Assembly: GCA_049322335.1 (NCBI GenBank)
Contig: JBMORL010000128.1
Span: 1-46,723 of the forward strand
Direction of reading: 5' to 3'
Length of the DNA: 46,723 nt
Source of the DNA: JBMORL01 sp049322335
Lineage (GTDB): Bacteria; Bacteroidota; Bacteroidia; Flavobacteriales_D; UBA2798
This document shows positions 9,088 through 17,776 of the stretch, in pieces. The notes under the pieces are model-generated. The model saw only the letters and a program-made list of their open reading frames with translations. It did not search any database and was not told the DNA's origin. Numbering within the stretch: the first letter of the stretch is position 1; every line of letters starts with the position of its first letter. The position numbers and the translations under genes were made by a program.

Positions 9088-10566
9088 TTAGAATCTGAAA
9101 CGCAGGAAGCCGATGCTTAATGAAAGCGTAGGCCCGTTTTGAGTAAAGAACGTTACCACATCACGTGAGGCTACTCCTCCCTCCCATCTTCCGTCACCAC
9201 CGATAAAAGTTACTCCTACCGGAACCTGGAAACCATAGTTACCACCTGTCAAAAATCCTGCCGAAAATCTCACCCATGGAGCGGGAGCCACATCTCCGCC
9301 AAAACCTATAATAGCATTTTCATAACTTCCCGGAACTTCGTTGGTAGGTAAAATAGCATCCACACCCAATTGAACCTTTTTTCCAATTTGCAGACTGGCA
9401 CCGGCACGAACAGTAGTAGGGAGGGCCACTTTACGGGACGCTACTCCATTCCATTTCATCAATCCCTGGTCGCCTGCAATGTCGCTGAGTTGTGAGAAAA
9501 TATTGTAATTATTCAGTCCTTCGTTATCGGTATCAAACAATAAGGTATCTTTCATTTCATATACATTTCCATCCCAGGTGATCGATCCGATATTGGTAAC
9601 AGCCGCACCGATTTTCAGTTTATTGAAAAGAAGAATATTTATTCCGAGGTCGAGTCCGAATCCGTTTCCGCAGGGTTTCATTCCTGTTCCCGTCATGGCG
9701 GAAGGATTTCCCTGTGCAGCCGAACCATAATCAATATCAAAAACAGGCGACATAGAAGAAAAAGAAGTCATTTGTCCGTCTTTGGAAGTAATGTCGACCA
9801 TAGCGAGGCCCTGAAAATATTTCACACCGATACCGGCAAATATTTCGAGAACGCTGTCTACCCCTACAATTTTTCTTCCCCAGGAAAGATTGAATTCGCG
9901 CACCCAGTTCATCTGGATGGTAGAACCGTCCATTATCTGCGAGATCAATTTTGCAGAATTGGTTCTTCCCAGTACAATTGGATTTGAACTATTCATAATC
10001 GAATCGTAATTGAGAGAAGAGTCATTATAAATTACCGAGCCATTGGCCAAAACGAGGCTATCGAAATAGGAAGCGGTAAAACCCTCAAACAAAATTTCGG
10101 AAGCTTGTGGCCCGAATTTGGAATACCATTGCATGCGGTCGTTTACACGAAGGGCGATTCCTCCGAGTTTTTCGTTGGCATAACTAAATCCTACCGATCC
10201 GGCATCCATATTAAAAGCAAAACCTTTATCAGCAAAATCGCGGCCGGCTGCTACTTTTTCAGCATGGGTAAAATCGGATGTATTTCCTCCTTTGATCATA
10301 TTCCTGAACTCATCCCTCAGTTCCTGTTTACTTAAAGCCTCCGAGTGAATGGAATACGTCATCTCAGAAAAACCCATGGTAAAATGTTTGTCTTCAAACT
10401 GGCTGGCCCAGCCGAGATTGGCGGGGTTGATACCACAGGCTTGATAGTCGGTGGCGAAAGTAGTCGCTCCTCCCCTTCCTGTACTGGTAAATGAACTGTA
10501 TTCGTATTGGGCATTGGCTGCCATTGTGCCTCCGATTGCCGTAATGAGGAGTAAACCTTTCTTCAT
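9088..10566 (-). CDS. DUF5723-like outer-membrane protein
   Basis: 492 residues with a signal peptide (MKKGLLLITAIGGTMAANAQ), then SSFTSTGRGGATTFATDYQACGINPANLGW. An early statement of a GINPANLG-type motif followed by long beta-strands is typical of Bacteroidota proteins annotated DUF5723. Late strands (GVTFIGGDGRWEGGVASRD, LSLSIGFLRFRF) end in an aromatic residue, the usual beta-barrel closing signal. The role is unknown; a porin-like or structural outer-membrane role is inferred. Its small secreted neighbour follows at 11 nt, and the DinB-like gene lies 57 nt upstream on the same strand. Confidence 0.75.
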   Translation of the reverse strand: MKKGLLLITAIGGTMAANAQYEYSSFTSTGRGGATTFATDYQACGINPANLGWASQFEDKHFTMGFSEMTYSIHSEALSKQELRDEFRNMIKGGNTSDFTHAEKVAAGRDFADKGFAFNMDAGSVGFSYANEKLGGIALRVNDRMQWYSKFGPQASEILFEGFTASYFDSLVLANGSVIYNDSSLNYDSIMNSSNPIVLGRTNSAKLISQIMDGSTIQMNWVREFNLSWGRKIVGVDSVLEIFAGIGVKYFQGLAMVDITSKDGQMTSFSSMSPVFDIDYGSAAQGNPSAMTGTGMKPCGNGFGLDLGINILLFNKLKIGAAVTNIGSITWDGNVYEMKDTLLFDTDNEGLNNYNIFSQLSDIAGDQGLMKWNGVASRKVALPTTVRAGASLQIGKKVQLGVDAILPTNEVPGSYENAIIGFGGDVAPAPWVRFSAGFLTGGNYGFQVPVGVTFIGGDGRWEGGVASRDVVTFFTQNGPTLSLSIGFLRFRF

Positions 10567-10623
10567 AGGTATTGATTTTAGAAGCGTAATTTATGAATTT
10601 TTACCTTATACAAGACTCCCTTT

Positions 10624-11133
10624 TCACCCCTCCAGTTGCACGCCTTTGTAATAGCCTGTATCTATGTTTTTTAACAATTTGGTATGAAGGGTAATCTGCC
10701 CGGTATGGTAGCTGAAATGTTCGATGACATGAACGATAACTGACACACCGGTTTCGTTAAACCCCTGCACCGGATATGTTTTTTCAAGCGCATTTTTATC
10801 CAGCTTTTGTATCACTCCGGTGATATCTTTTTCGAGGATGTCCATTTTTCGGAGCAGGAATTCTTTTTTCAGCGGGCCGTTTTCAGAAAATTCTTCACTG
10901 CGTTTACGGGTGTCTTTTTCTCCACTCAAACCTGAAATGATCCATTGTCGTGCATTACCGCAAAGATGCAGCACCAGGTTTCCCACTGACGCAGTATTTT
11001 CATTGGGACGTTTCCATATTTCAGTTTCGGATAATTCGTCCAGGCATTTTTTTATGCGGGGAAAAGATTCATCAAATACCCTGCGATGGAATTCCGATAA
11101 TAAAAGCGCGGTGATTTCTTTGTTGTGTTGCAT
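10624..11133 (-). CDS. DinB-like (DUF1572-type) putative metal-dependent protein
   Basis: 169 residues in a predicted four-helix pattern. Conserved features are NLVLHLCGNARQWI in the first half and HVIEHFSYHTGQI near the C terminus; the His residues in these helices match the metal triad of DinB-superfamily proteins. Related enzymes act as thiol transferases or are stress-induced with unknown substrate, so the specific reaction is not known. I chose the ATG at 11133. A reading frame from an in-frame TTG two codons earlier (11139) would overlap the TAAATTTG promoter box. Confidence 0.82.
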   Translation of the reverse strand: MQHNKEITALLLSEFHRRVFDESFPRIKKCLDELSETEIWKRPNENTASVGNLVLHLCGNARQWIISGLSGEKDTRKRSEEFSENGPLKKEFLLRKMDILEKDITGVIQKLDKNALEKTYPVQGFNETGVSVIVHVIEHFSYHTGQITLHTKLLKNIDTGYYKGVQLEG

Positions 11134-11136
11134 GTC

Positions 11137-11144
11137 CAAATTTA
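11137..11144 (-). promoter_or_regulatory. TAnnTTTG promoter box of the DinB-like gene
   Basis: TAAATTTG on the minus strand, three bases before the ATG at 11133. With the usual Bacteroidota spacing transcription would begin at or next to the start codon, implying a leaderless or nearly leaderless mRNA. Confidence 0.5.
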
Positions 11145-11247
11145 CATTTTTCGGTTAAACCGAAAACAGGTGGTTTAGCCTGTCTCCTGAGATTTTTATT
11201 TGATGAAGTCGTTGTGGTGTAATAATTTGCAATGGTTTAACCCAGGC

Positions 11248-11303
11248 ATTGAAAATGTAATCAACTCTTTTTCATAAAAAAGCATAGTGCATACATTTTC
11301 AAT
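11248..11303. repeat. 11-bp inverted repeat in a divergent intergenic region
   Basis: ATTGAAAATGT at 11248-11258 and ACATTTTCAAT at 11293-11303 are perfect inverted arms 34 nt apart, between the DinB-like gene and the lipoprotein gene. It could be an operator or a long-loop hairpin in the lipoprotein leader. Nothing else recognisable lies in 11145-11357. Confidence 0.4.
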
Positions 11304-11357
11304 CGTCAGCCGCAGGCAAAACATGCAATTACATTTTTTGGATTAAATTGCAGGGAA

Positions 11358-12245
11358 ATGAAAAAACACAAAACAGGTGGTGGCGTTTTTTATGTGGTGG
11401 CAATGGTAATCAGCTTCCTGCTTTTTGCCTGCGGAAATGAAAATACTGTTTCTTCCAAAAAAAATGTTGCGGATACTGTTTCAAAAAAAGACACTTCGGC
11501 ACCTTCTTCCGTTCGTGCAGAAGATCTTTCTGTTTTCGAACGACTCAATTGTCGTCCGCTGGAATATGTTTCACTTGCAAAAACCGATTCTTCCACCACC
11601 GGTTTTACATTTAAAGTAGCTTACAATGTGGAAAAAGTAGATTCTGTTTCCGTAAACCGGCATCATTATTTTTATCTCTCTCCTGTTCCGGTGGAACTGG
11701 TGTTGTATACTTGTTATGACGTTTCAGAATACGGAAGTGATTTTTGCATGGAGGAAAAATTTGTTCCTGATTCTGTGAGATCGTGGATAAGAGCGGGGAA
11801 TGAAAAAGTTTTTCTTGATGACGCATTTGAAAAAAACCGCGATGAAGAATTTTTGCCTTTTAATCATTTTTCAGGATCGGATGAAGTTTTCAAAATTAAT
11901 GTGAATGATGAAAAATTTCTCATTGTGTATTTTCCCTGTTATTATTTTGGTGCGCAATCGTGGTTCGATTATCAGCCGGTTGTGTTTGAGTTTGTGAATA
12001 ACAAATTTCAATCTGTTTATTTTATGCCTGAATACAGTTTCAGCAGCGATCCAAAACAGTTTACCGATTTTGAAAATGACGGTTTTCCTGAATGGATTTG
12101 TATAGAAGAGAAAGCTGCTTGTTATTCACTGAAAAATAAATCGGTGATAAAAAACGAAAACCATTTTGCAGAAACAGTGGCTGGCGACCAGGGATACTTT
12201 TTAAAAGAAAATGGTGAGAAGAACTGGCCGTGTGAAATAAAATAA
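11358..12245 (+). CDS. Lipoprotein of unknown function
   Basis: 295 residues. The N terminus has a basic segment, a hydrophobic stretch and a lipobox (LLFACGN), so it should be lipidated at Cys26. After a Ser/Lys-rich linker the mature part is rich in Phe, Tyr and acidic residues and predicted mostly beta. I see no catalytic motif. It stands alone and converges, 5 nt apart, on the next lipoprotein gene. Confidence 0.75.
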   Translation: MKKHKTGGGVFYVVAMVISFLLFACGNENTVSSKKNVADTVSKKDTSAPSSVRAEDLSVFERLNCRPLEYVSLAKTDSSTTGFTFKVAYNVEKVDSVSVNRHHYFYLSPVPVELVLYTCYDVSEYGSDFCMEEKFVPDSVRSWIRAGNEKVFLDDAFEKNRDEEFLPFNHFSGSDEVFKINVNDEKFLIVYFPCYYFGAQSWFDYQPVVFEFVNNKFQSVYFMPEYSFSSDPKQFTDFENDGFPEWICIEEKAACYSLKNKSVIKNENHFAETVAGDQGYFLKENGEKNWPCEIK

Positions 12246-12250
12246 TACTG

Positions 12251-12820
12251 TTATTTTTTCTCCAGGCGCTGCGAATCGGCCGATCGTTTTACAGGAAGGC
12301 TGAATTCTCCGGAGATAAATGTATCTTCAAATCCGAAGGCAGCCACATGGTCGGCAAAAATGGGATAAACAGTTCCTTCAAATTTCCCGGTAATGATTCC
12401 GTTTTCTTCTTTGACTTCAGCAAATTCATCAAAATTCTCGATATCTACCGAAGAAGCCGAGGGCCGGGAGGCGTGTTTCGGATCGTTGAGCGAGAGAGAA
12501 ATACTGAGCTCGGGTGTTGAAGCCCCTTCATTGTAATTATCGTCAATAGCTACATATTTTGAACTGCCGCTATAGTGACTAATCCGAATCTCTACTTCGT
12601 AAAAATGGTCGAAAGCTGCTGTTAATTTCAGGGTATTCTCCTCCTCCATCATCATAGCTTCCATCGACCTGGCTTTATATTCCTTTTTCTGGAGTTTTAA
12701 AGTGAAATAGGAACCCTGACTTTTTCCGTCCCCTTGTTTCGCCCCTTTGCCGGCCTCTTTTTTACCACCCCCGCAGGAAACCAGGATAATGAGTGCTGAA
12801 AATAAAAGCCATTGCTTCAT
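12251..12820 (-). CDS. Small lipoprotein of unknown function
   Basis: 189 residues starting MKQWLLFSALIILVSCGGG, a textbook lipoprotein signal with the lipid-anchored Cys at residue 16. It is followed by a Gly/Lys linker and a beta-rich domain. The frame is open 37 codons further upstream (to 12931), but that extension would bury the signal sequence, so the start at 12820 is preferred. The nearest promoter-like box (TACCTTTG, 12995-12988) would give a leader of about 165 nt. Confidence 0.75.
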   Translation of the reverse strand: MKQWLLFSALIILVSCGGGKKEAGKGAKQGDGKSQGSYFTLKLQKKEYKARSMEAMMMEEENTLKLTAAFDHFYEVEIRISHYSGSSKYVAIDDNYNEGASTPELSISLSLNDPKHASRPSASSVDIENFDEFAEVKEENGIITGKFEGTVYPIFADHVAAFGFEDTFISGEFSLPVKRSADSQRLEKK

Positions 12821-12987
12821 AAACCCAAATTTTGCACTAGAAAATGTAAAATTTGCCCAAAGAGCCGATGGAAACTTCGTTTCATCGGGGTTAACCCGGA
12901 TACTTTTCTTTTTAGATAACCTATTGCGCATTAATGTGGCACTGTTCTATTACAAAATCCGGGATAAACCCGTTTTCGTTGATAACT

Positions 12988-12995
12988 CAAAGGTA
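12988..12995 (-). promoter_or_regulatory. Possible TAnnTTTG box for the minus-strand lipoprotein
   Basis: TACCTTTG on the minus strand, about 170 nt from the lipoprotein ATG. The distance is long, so this may be a chance match or drive a long 5' leader. Confidence 0.3.
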
Positions 12996-13035
12996 CAAAG
13001 TATTTCCACAGGCACAACCCCCGGAAAATAATGAC

Positions 13036-13043
13036 TACCTTTG
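13036..13043 (+). promoter_or_regulatory. TAnnTTTG promoter box of typA
   Basis: TACCTTTG 20 nt before the ATG at 13064. It lies inside the reading frame that would start at 13031, which argues that 13064 is the real start. Confidence 0.6.
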
Positions 13044-13063
13044 CACCCGTTTTACAAGAAGAT

Positions 13064-14875
13064 ATGCAAAAACTGAGAAACATCGCCATTATCGCCCACG
13101 TTGACCACGGCAAAACCACACTGGTGGATAAGATGCTGCTGGCCGGAAAGCTCTTTAAAGACCACGAAATTCCCGGGGAGCTGATCCTCGACAACAATGA
13201 CCTGGAAAGAGAAAGAGGGATTACCATCCTTGCCAAAAACGTATCGGTTCGATATAAAGATTATAAGATCAACATTATCGACACCCCCGGCCACGCGGAT
13301 TTTGGAGGAGAAGTGGAACGTGTTTTAAACATGGCAGACGGTGTATTGCTGCTGGTGGACGCTTTTGAAGGCCCCATGCCTCAAACCCGGTTTGTGACAT
13401 CCAAAGCGCTTCAACTCGGACTGAAACCTATTCTGGTGGTGAACAAGGTAGATAAACCCAACTGTACTCCCGATGAAGCGTATGAAGCCGTATTTGAGCT
13501 GATGATGAACCTGGACGCTACTGATGAACAACTCGATTTCCCGGTCATTTACGGCTCTGCCAAGCACAACTGGATGGGCACCGACTGGAAAAATCCTACC
13601 GACAATATCACTTCCCTGTTTGACGCAATTATAGAACACATTCCCGAACCAAAAATTGAACAGGGAACTCCGCAGCTGCTTATAACGTCTCTCGACTATT
13701 CGCAGTACGTGGGACGATTTGCTATCGGGCGCCTTCACCGCGGACAATTGAAAAACGGGCAACAGGTTTCATTGATGAAACGCGATGGAACAGTTACCAA
13801 ACAACGTATTAAAGAATTACTTGTATTTGAAGGATTCAGCAAAAGCAAAGTAGACACCGTAGAAGCCGGGGAAATTTGCGCCATTGTGGGAATTGAAGGA
13901 TTTGAAATTGGTGATACCATTGCCGATGCAGAAAATCCCGAAGCATTAAAAACAATTGCTATCGAAGAACCTACCATGAGCATGTTGTTTACCATCAATA
14001 ACTCGCCTTTCTTCGGTAAAGAAGGAAAATTTGTTACCTCGCGCCACCTGAAAGAACGTCTCGATAAAGAACTGGAAAAAAATCTTGCATTACGTGTTAC
14101 GCAAAATGATTCTCCCGATGCATTTACCGTTTCGGGAAGAGGAGTTTTACACTTAAGTGTATTGATTGAAACCATGCGCAGGGAAGGATATGAATTACAA
14201 ATCGGACAACCACAGGTAATTTATAAATCCATTGATGGCGTGAAATGCGAGCCCATTGAAGAACTGAACATCGATCTTCCGGCAGATAGCGCAGGAACAG
14301 CTATTGAAATGGTTTCCTCCCGCAGGGGCGAAATGCTGAACATGACTCCCAAAGGCGACCGTATGCTGCTGCAATTTTTAATTCCATCACGCGGATTGAT
14401 CGGTTTACGTAATAATATGCTTACTGCCACATCAGGAGAAGCAGTAATGACGCACCGGTTTAAAGATTACCAACCCTACAAAGGCGATATTCCCGGAAGA
14501 CAAAACGGATCACTGATCTGCATGGAAACAGGGAAAGCTATTGCTTATTCGCTGAACAACCTGCAGGACCGCGGAACATTTTTTATTGAAGTGAACCAGG
14601 ATATTTATGAAGGACAAGTGATAGGAGAAAATACCCGTCCCGGTGATTTGGTGGTGAATGTTACGAAAACCAAAAAATTAACCAATATGCGCGCATCGGG
14701 TTCTGATGAAAAAATGCGCATTGCTCCTCCTAAAAATTTCTCTCTCGAAGAAGCGCTCGAATACATCCAGGGTGATGAATATGTGGAAGTAACTCCTCAA
14801 AACATCCGGCTGAGAAAAGTTGTTCTGAACGAAAGCGACAGAAAAAGAGCCGCGAATACGAAGTTGATGATGTAG
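13064..14875 (+). CDS. typA: Translational GTPase TypA/BipA
   Basis: 603 residues, close to the usual length. It is an elongation-factor-like GTPase that binds the ribosome and supports ribosome assembly and stress or cold growth. Visible G motifs are AHVDHGKTTLVDKM (P-loop), DTPGHADFGGEV (switch II), NKVDKPNC (guanine specificity) and SAKH. The beta-barrel domain 2, an EF-G-like domain and the TypA-specific C terminus with RMLLQFLIPSRGLIGLRNNM follow. An in-frame ATG lies 11 codons upstream (13031), but that stretch contains the promoter box; MQKLRNIAIIAHVDHGK also matches the usual family start. Single-gene transcription is likely. Confidence 0.97.
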   Translation: MQKLRNIAIIAHVDHGKTTLVDKMLLAGKLFKDHEIPGELILDNNDLERERGITILAKNVSVRYKDYKINIIDTPGHADFGGEVERVLNMADGVLLLVDAFEGPMPQTRFVTSKALQLGLKPILVVNKVDKPNCTPDEAYEAVFELMMNLDATDEQLDFPVIYGSAKHNWMGTDWKNPTDNITSLFDAIIEHIPEPKIEQGTPQLLITSLDYSQYVGRFAIGRLHRGQLKNGQQVSLMKRDGTVTKQRIKELLVFEGFSKSKVDTVEAGEICAIVGIEGFEIGDTIADAENPEALKTIAIEEPTMSMLFTINNSPFFGKEGKFVTSRHLKERLDKELEKNLALRVTQNDSPDAFTVSGRGVLHLSVLIETMRREGYELQIGQPQVIYKSIDGVKCEPIEELNIDLPADSAGTAIEMVSSRRGEMLNMTPKGDRMLLQFLIPSRGLIGLRNNMLTATSGEAVMTHRFKDYQPYKGDIPGRQNGSLICMETGKAIAYSLNNLQDRGTFFIEVNQDIYEGQVIGENTRPGDLVVNVTKTKKLTNMRASGSDEKMRIAPPKNFSLEEALEYIQGDEYVEVTPQNIRLRKVVLNESDRKRAANTKLMM

Positions 14876-14994
14876 GGGAAGTGCGATGAGTGATGAGAGG
14901 CAGGCGGTAGTGGTTTGGTGTTGGTGAATCCGTTGAAAAAGGAATTGCGTTTTCCTGTTTTCTTTATTTCATTTCTTACTTCTAAATTTATTTG

Positions 14995-15035
14995 TCCCGA
15001 TGCTCCGATCGGGATGCTGACCAGAGCGTCAGCAT
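14995..15035. repeat. Paired palindromes (REP-like) in the typA / SBBP gap
   Basis: TCCCGAT-GCTCCG-ATCGGGA (14995-15014) is followed at once by ATGCTGAC-CAGAGC-GTCAGCAT (15014-15035). Both stems are perfect and share one base. The first has the same plan as the palindrome at 41668-41685. The rest of 14876-15134 contains no supported gene. Confidence 0.6.
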
Positions 15036-15134
15036 TCGTCATTCGTTCATTCATCCGGGTTTTTGAATTACGAATAATTGAATATATGAATGAAAAATTG
15101 CGTGATGGTTTTCTATTTTATTCAATACAAGAAA

Positions 15135-16838
15135 TTATTTTCCTGTGATAAATATTTTTTGGTTGAGAGTCATGTCTTCTATAACTGCTTTTATAAAGTA
15201 AGCTCCACCGGGTTGGTTACTTAAATCTATTTCCGTTTTATCTGTATCTGCCTTTTTTGAAAACACTTTTTCCCCCAGCATATTGTAGACAATCAATTCA
15301 TAATTTATATTTCTTAACTCATCATTTATAATTTGGATAGTGAATATTCTGTTAGCCGGATTGGGATATACCCTTGCCTCAAAATTACTCTGCAGTTTTT
15401 CTACACCATTAATGGTATTTAATTTGGCAATAAACAATTCATTATCGTTACCGGTCAAAACGGTAGAGCCAAAACTTATTGAGGGACTGCTAAAAATACC
15501 GCCAACAAATACATTTCCGGATGCATCGGTTGCTACGGAATATGCCACATCATAAGTAATTCCTCCAGCGCTTTTTGCCCAGTTTATATTTCCGCTAGGG
15601 TCAAATTTGGCAAGAAAAATGTTAGACATACCGGCATTTGTCAAGGTATCGGAACCAAAAGTTATAGTGGAACCGTTGAATGAACCGGTTACGTAGACAT
15701 TACCTGGAGCATCGGTTGCAATAGAAAATGCCTCATCATAGGTAATTCCCCCTGCACTATTTGCCCAGACCGCATTTCCACTTGAGTCGTATGCGGCAAT
15801 AAACATATCTTTACTTCCGGCATTGCTCAAAGTAGCAGAGCCAACTGTCATGGTGTCGCTTTCAAAATAACCGGTAATATATATTTTATCCCACGCATCA
15901 GTTGCAACAGAATTTACTTCATCATCACTAATCCCTCCTGCTCTTTTGGCCCAGATTACATTTCCGCTGGGATCATATTTTGCAAGAAAAATATCGGCAG
16001 CACCCGAATTACTCAAAGTATCAGAACCTAAAATTACCGTGTCGCTGGCTAAATAACCGCCAATGTAAACATAGCCTGAAGCATCGGTTGCAACAGAATT
16101 CGAATAATCATAAAAACTTCCACCAAGGCTTTTTGCCCAGATTACATTTCCACTTGAATCATACTTGGTAAGAAAACTATTAAAAGTACCGGAATTTGTC
16201 AAAGTATCAGAACCAAAAACAATAGAATTACTCCCAAAAACACCGGTTACATATACATTTCCCAATGTATCGGTTGTCACAGACAGTGCCTTATCTAAAG
16301 CAATTCCTCCTGTGCTTTTTGCCCAAATTACATTTCCACTGGGATCGTATTTTACAATAAACATATCGTCATTAAAGATGCTTAAATTGGTCAGGGTAAT
16401 CGTGCCAAAAGTTATTGTATTACTAATAAAAGAACCAACAACGTATACATTGCCATAGTTATCTGTGGCTATTGAGTATGATGCATCATGTTCATTTTCT
16501 CCCGCCCGTTTCGCCCAGATTACATTCCCATTCGCATCGTATTTAGCAAGAAATATATCATAGAAGCCAGCACAGTTTAAAGTAGTGGAACCAAAGATTA
16601 AGCTGTAATCATAAAAATAACCGGCAACATAAACATTGCCTGATGCATCAGTTGCAACTGAATTTATCAATTCATTGCTAAACCCTCCTGCTTTTTTTGC
16701 CCATATCCAGTTGGGGCTTTGTGCAATAACTTTTTGCCAGCTAAACATTAGAAAACCTGTCGCCACACAGAGAACAATAATTTTAACTTTGTCAAAATTT
16801 AATGATGAGAAACGTTTTATCATGATTATTCGTGTCAT
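15135..16838 (-). CDS. Seven-repeat SBBP beta-propeller with T9SS type A sorting domain
   Basis: 567 residues: signal peptide or N-terminal hydrophobic segment ending near VIAQSP, then seven repeats of about 62 residues. Each repeat contains SVATDASGNVYV, a G-F/Y motif, ITFGSDTLTN and AKYDPSGNVIWAKSAGG or variants; the WAK/WAN motif occurs seven times. That matches SBBP repeats, and seven copies fit one closed seven-bladed propeller. The last 80 or so residues (VYPNPANRIFTIQI, then a LSNQPGGAYFIK segment) are a type A C-terminal sorting domain of the type IX system, so the protein should be secreted and anchored at the surface. ATG at 16838 or at 16823 could be the start. The ligand or enzymatic role is unknown. 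Confidence 0.9.
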   Translation of the reverse strand: MTRIIMIKRFSSLNFDKVKIIVLCVATGFLMFSWQKVIAQSPNWIWAKKAGGFSNELINSVATDASGNVYVAGYFYDYSLIFGSTTLNCAGFYDIFLAKYDANGNVIWAKRAGENEHDASYSIATDNYGNVYVVGSFISNTITFGTITLTNLSIFNDDMFIVKYDPSGNVIWAKSTGGIALDKALSVTTDTLGNVYVTGVFGSNSIVFGSDTLTNSGTFNSFLTKYDSSGNVIWAKSLGGSFYDYSNSVATDASGYVYIGGYLASDTVILGSDTLSNSGAADIFLAKYDPSGNVIWAKRAGGISDDEVNSVATDAWDKIYITGYFESDTMTVGSATLSNAGSKDMFIAAYDSSGNAVWANSAGGITYDEAFSIATDAPGNVYVTGSFNGSTITFGSDTLTNAGMSNIFLAKFDPSGNINWAKSAGGITYDVAYSVATDASGNVFVGGIFSSPSISFGSTVLTGNDNELFIAKLNTINGVEKLQSNFEARVYPNPANRIFTIQIINDELRNINYELIVYNMLGEKVFSKKADTDKTEIDLSNQPGGAYFIKAVIEDMTLNQKIFITGK

Positions 16839-16922
16839 TTACCTATTAAGATGCAAAACCAATCTTATTTCATTTTTTAAATAGGCCTGCAAGCTCTTCG
16901 GGTTTCACCAAAAATAAAAAAA

Positions 16923-17720
16923 TTATTTAAACCTCCTGTGATTTTCCGAAGTAAAGTACCATTCAGGAGTGATGATTTCTCCTTCTTTTAAATGATACCA
17001 CGGACTTAGTTCGGGATCATTGGGATTGACGAGGATCTGGATTTCCTGGGCGGGCATATAGCTTTGGGCCAGCAGGACAATTTTCTCGCCTTTGTCATTC
17101 ACTGCCATATCTACGACCATCACTACATGCCCGTAAGGATTTTTCTTTTCGATGAGCATATCACCTGGCTGGATTTCTTTGATGTCTTCTACTTTTTGCA
17201 ATTCATCGTGCAGGGAGGCGGTGTTGGCAAAAGCAAAAACATTTTCGAGGTAAGCCCAGAATTTTTTGTAGCTGTAGTCGCCTTTTGCATAATCTTTAAA
17301 ATAGCGCGGCTTGCCGTCTGACAAAAAATTAAAATGGATATCGTTGTACCGTTTTTGTTTATACAGCCACTCTGCGCGCAAACGCATAACGGCATCCGCA
17401 CACTCGTGAAGATTCTTTTTTCCGATGGGAAGATCTACAACGCTCACATATACCTCCCTGTTTTTTTTGATGCTGCCGTCATAATATTTTACTTCCGTAC
17501 CGTATGGCTTTAACGGCAACTGTTGAAGGTAATAACCAAAAGAAGCGGCATCATTTGTTTTTCGTGTATATCCATCGGGCACTTTAAAACGGGTTTGAAT
17601 GGTAGTTTCGGTTTTCACTACCAGCTTTTCATTTACCGGCTGATGCGCGCCATAATTTTCGCACCCGCAAACAAAAACAGATGTAAAAACAGCAAAATAA
17701 AAATAACTGAATAATTTCAT
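16923..17720 (-). CDS. DUF4846 family lipoprotein
   Basis: 265 residues with an N-terminal hydrophobic signal and lipobox-like VFVCGCEN. The body carries VPDGYTRK, FGYYLQQLPLKPYGTEV, a Cys in LHECADAVMRLRAEWLY, and late GDMLIEKKNPYGHVVMVVDM. These are the signatures of DUF4846, whose Cys and His placement suggests a papain-like fold. No activity has been established that I know of. It lies 56 nt downstream of the SpoIID-like gene on the same strand, which would suit a cell-wall-associated role, but that is only context. Confidence 0.82.
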   Translation of the reverse strand: MKLFSYFYFAVFTSVFVCGCENYGAHQPVNEKLVVKTETTIQTRFKVPDGYTRKTNDAASFGYYLQQLPLKPYGTEVKYYDGSIKKNREVYVSVVDLPIGKKNLHECADAVMRLRAEWLYKQKRYNDIHFNFLSDGKPRYFKDYAKGDYSYKKFWAYLENVFAFANTASLHDELQKVEDIKEIQPGDMLIEKKNPYGHVVMVVDMAVNDKGEKIVLLAQSYMPAQEIQILVNPNDPELSPWYHLKEGEIITPEWYFTSENHRRFK

Positions 17721-17776
17721 AACAGTAATTATTGAGAATTAAATACGATTCTTAAAAAAAATGGTTACGGAATTCT

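Noticed and set aside
12821..12931. A 37-residue N-terminal extension of the small lipoprotein
   Set aside because: It would bury a textbook lipoprotein signal sequence that starts at 12820; no such extension is expected.
13031..13063. Upstream ATG giving 11 extra residues on TypA
   Set aside because: The stretch contains the TACCTTTG promoter box and the family start is MQKLRN-like at 13064.
14876..15134. Possible small gene between typA and the SBBP protein
   Set aside because: A 77-codon frame on the plus strand overlaps palindromic repeats and shows no ribosome site or family resemblance.
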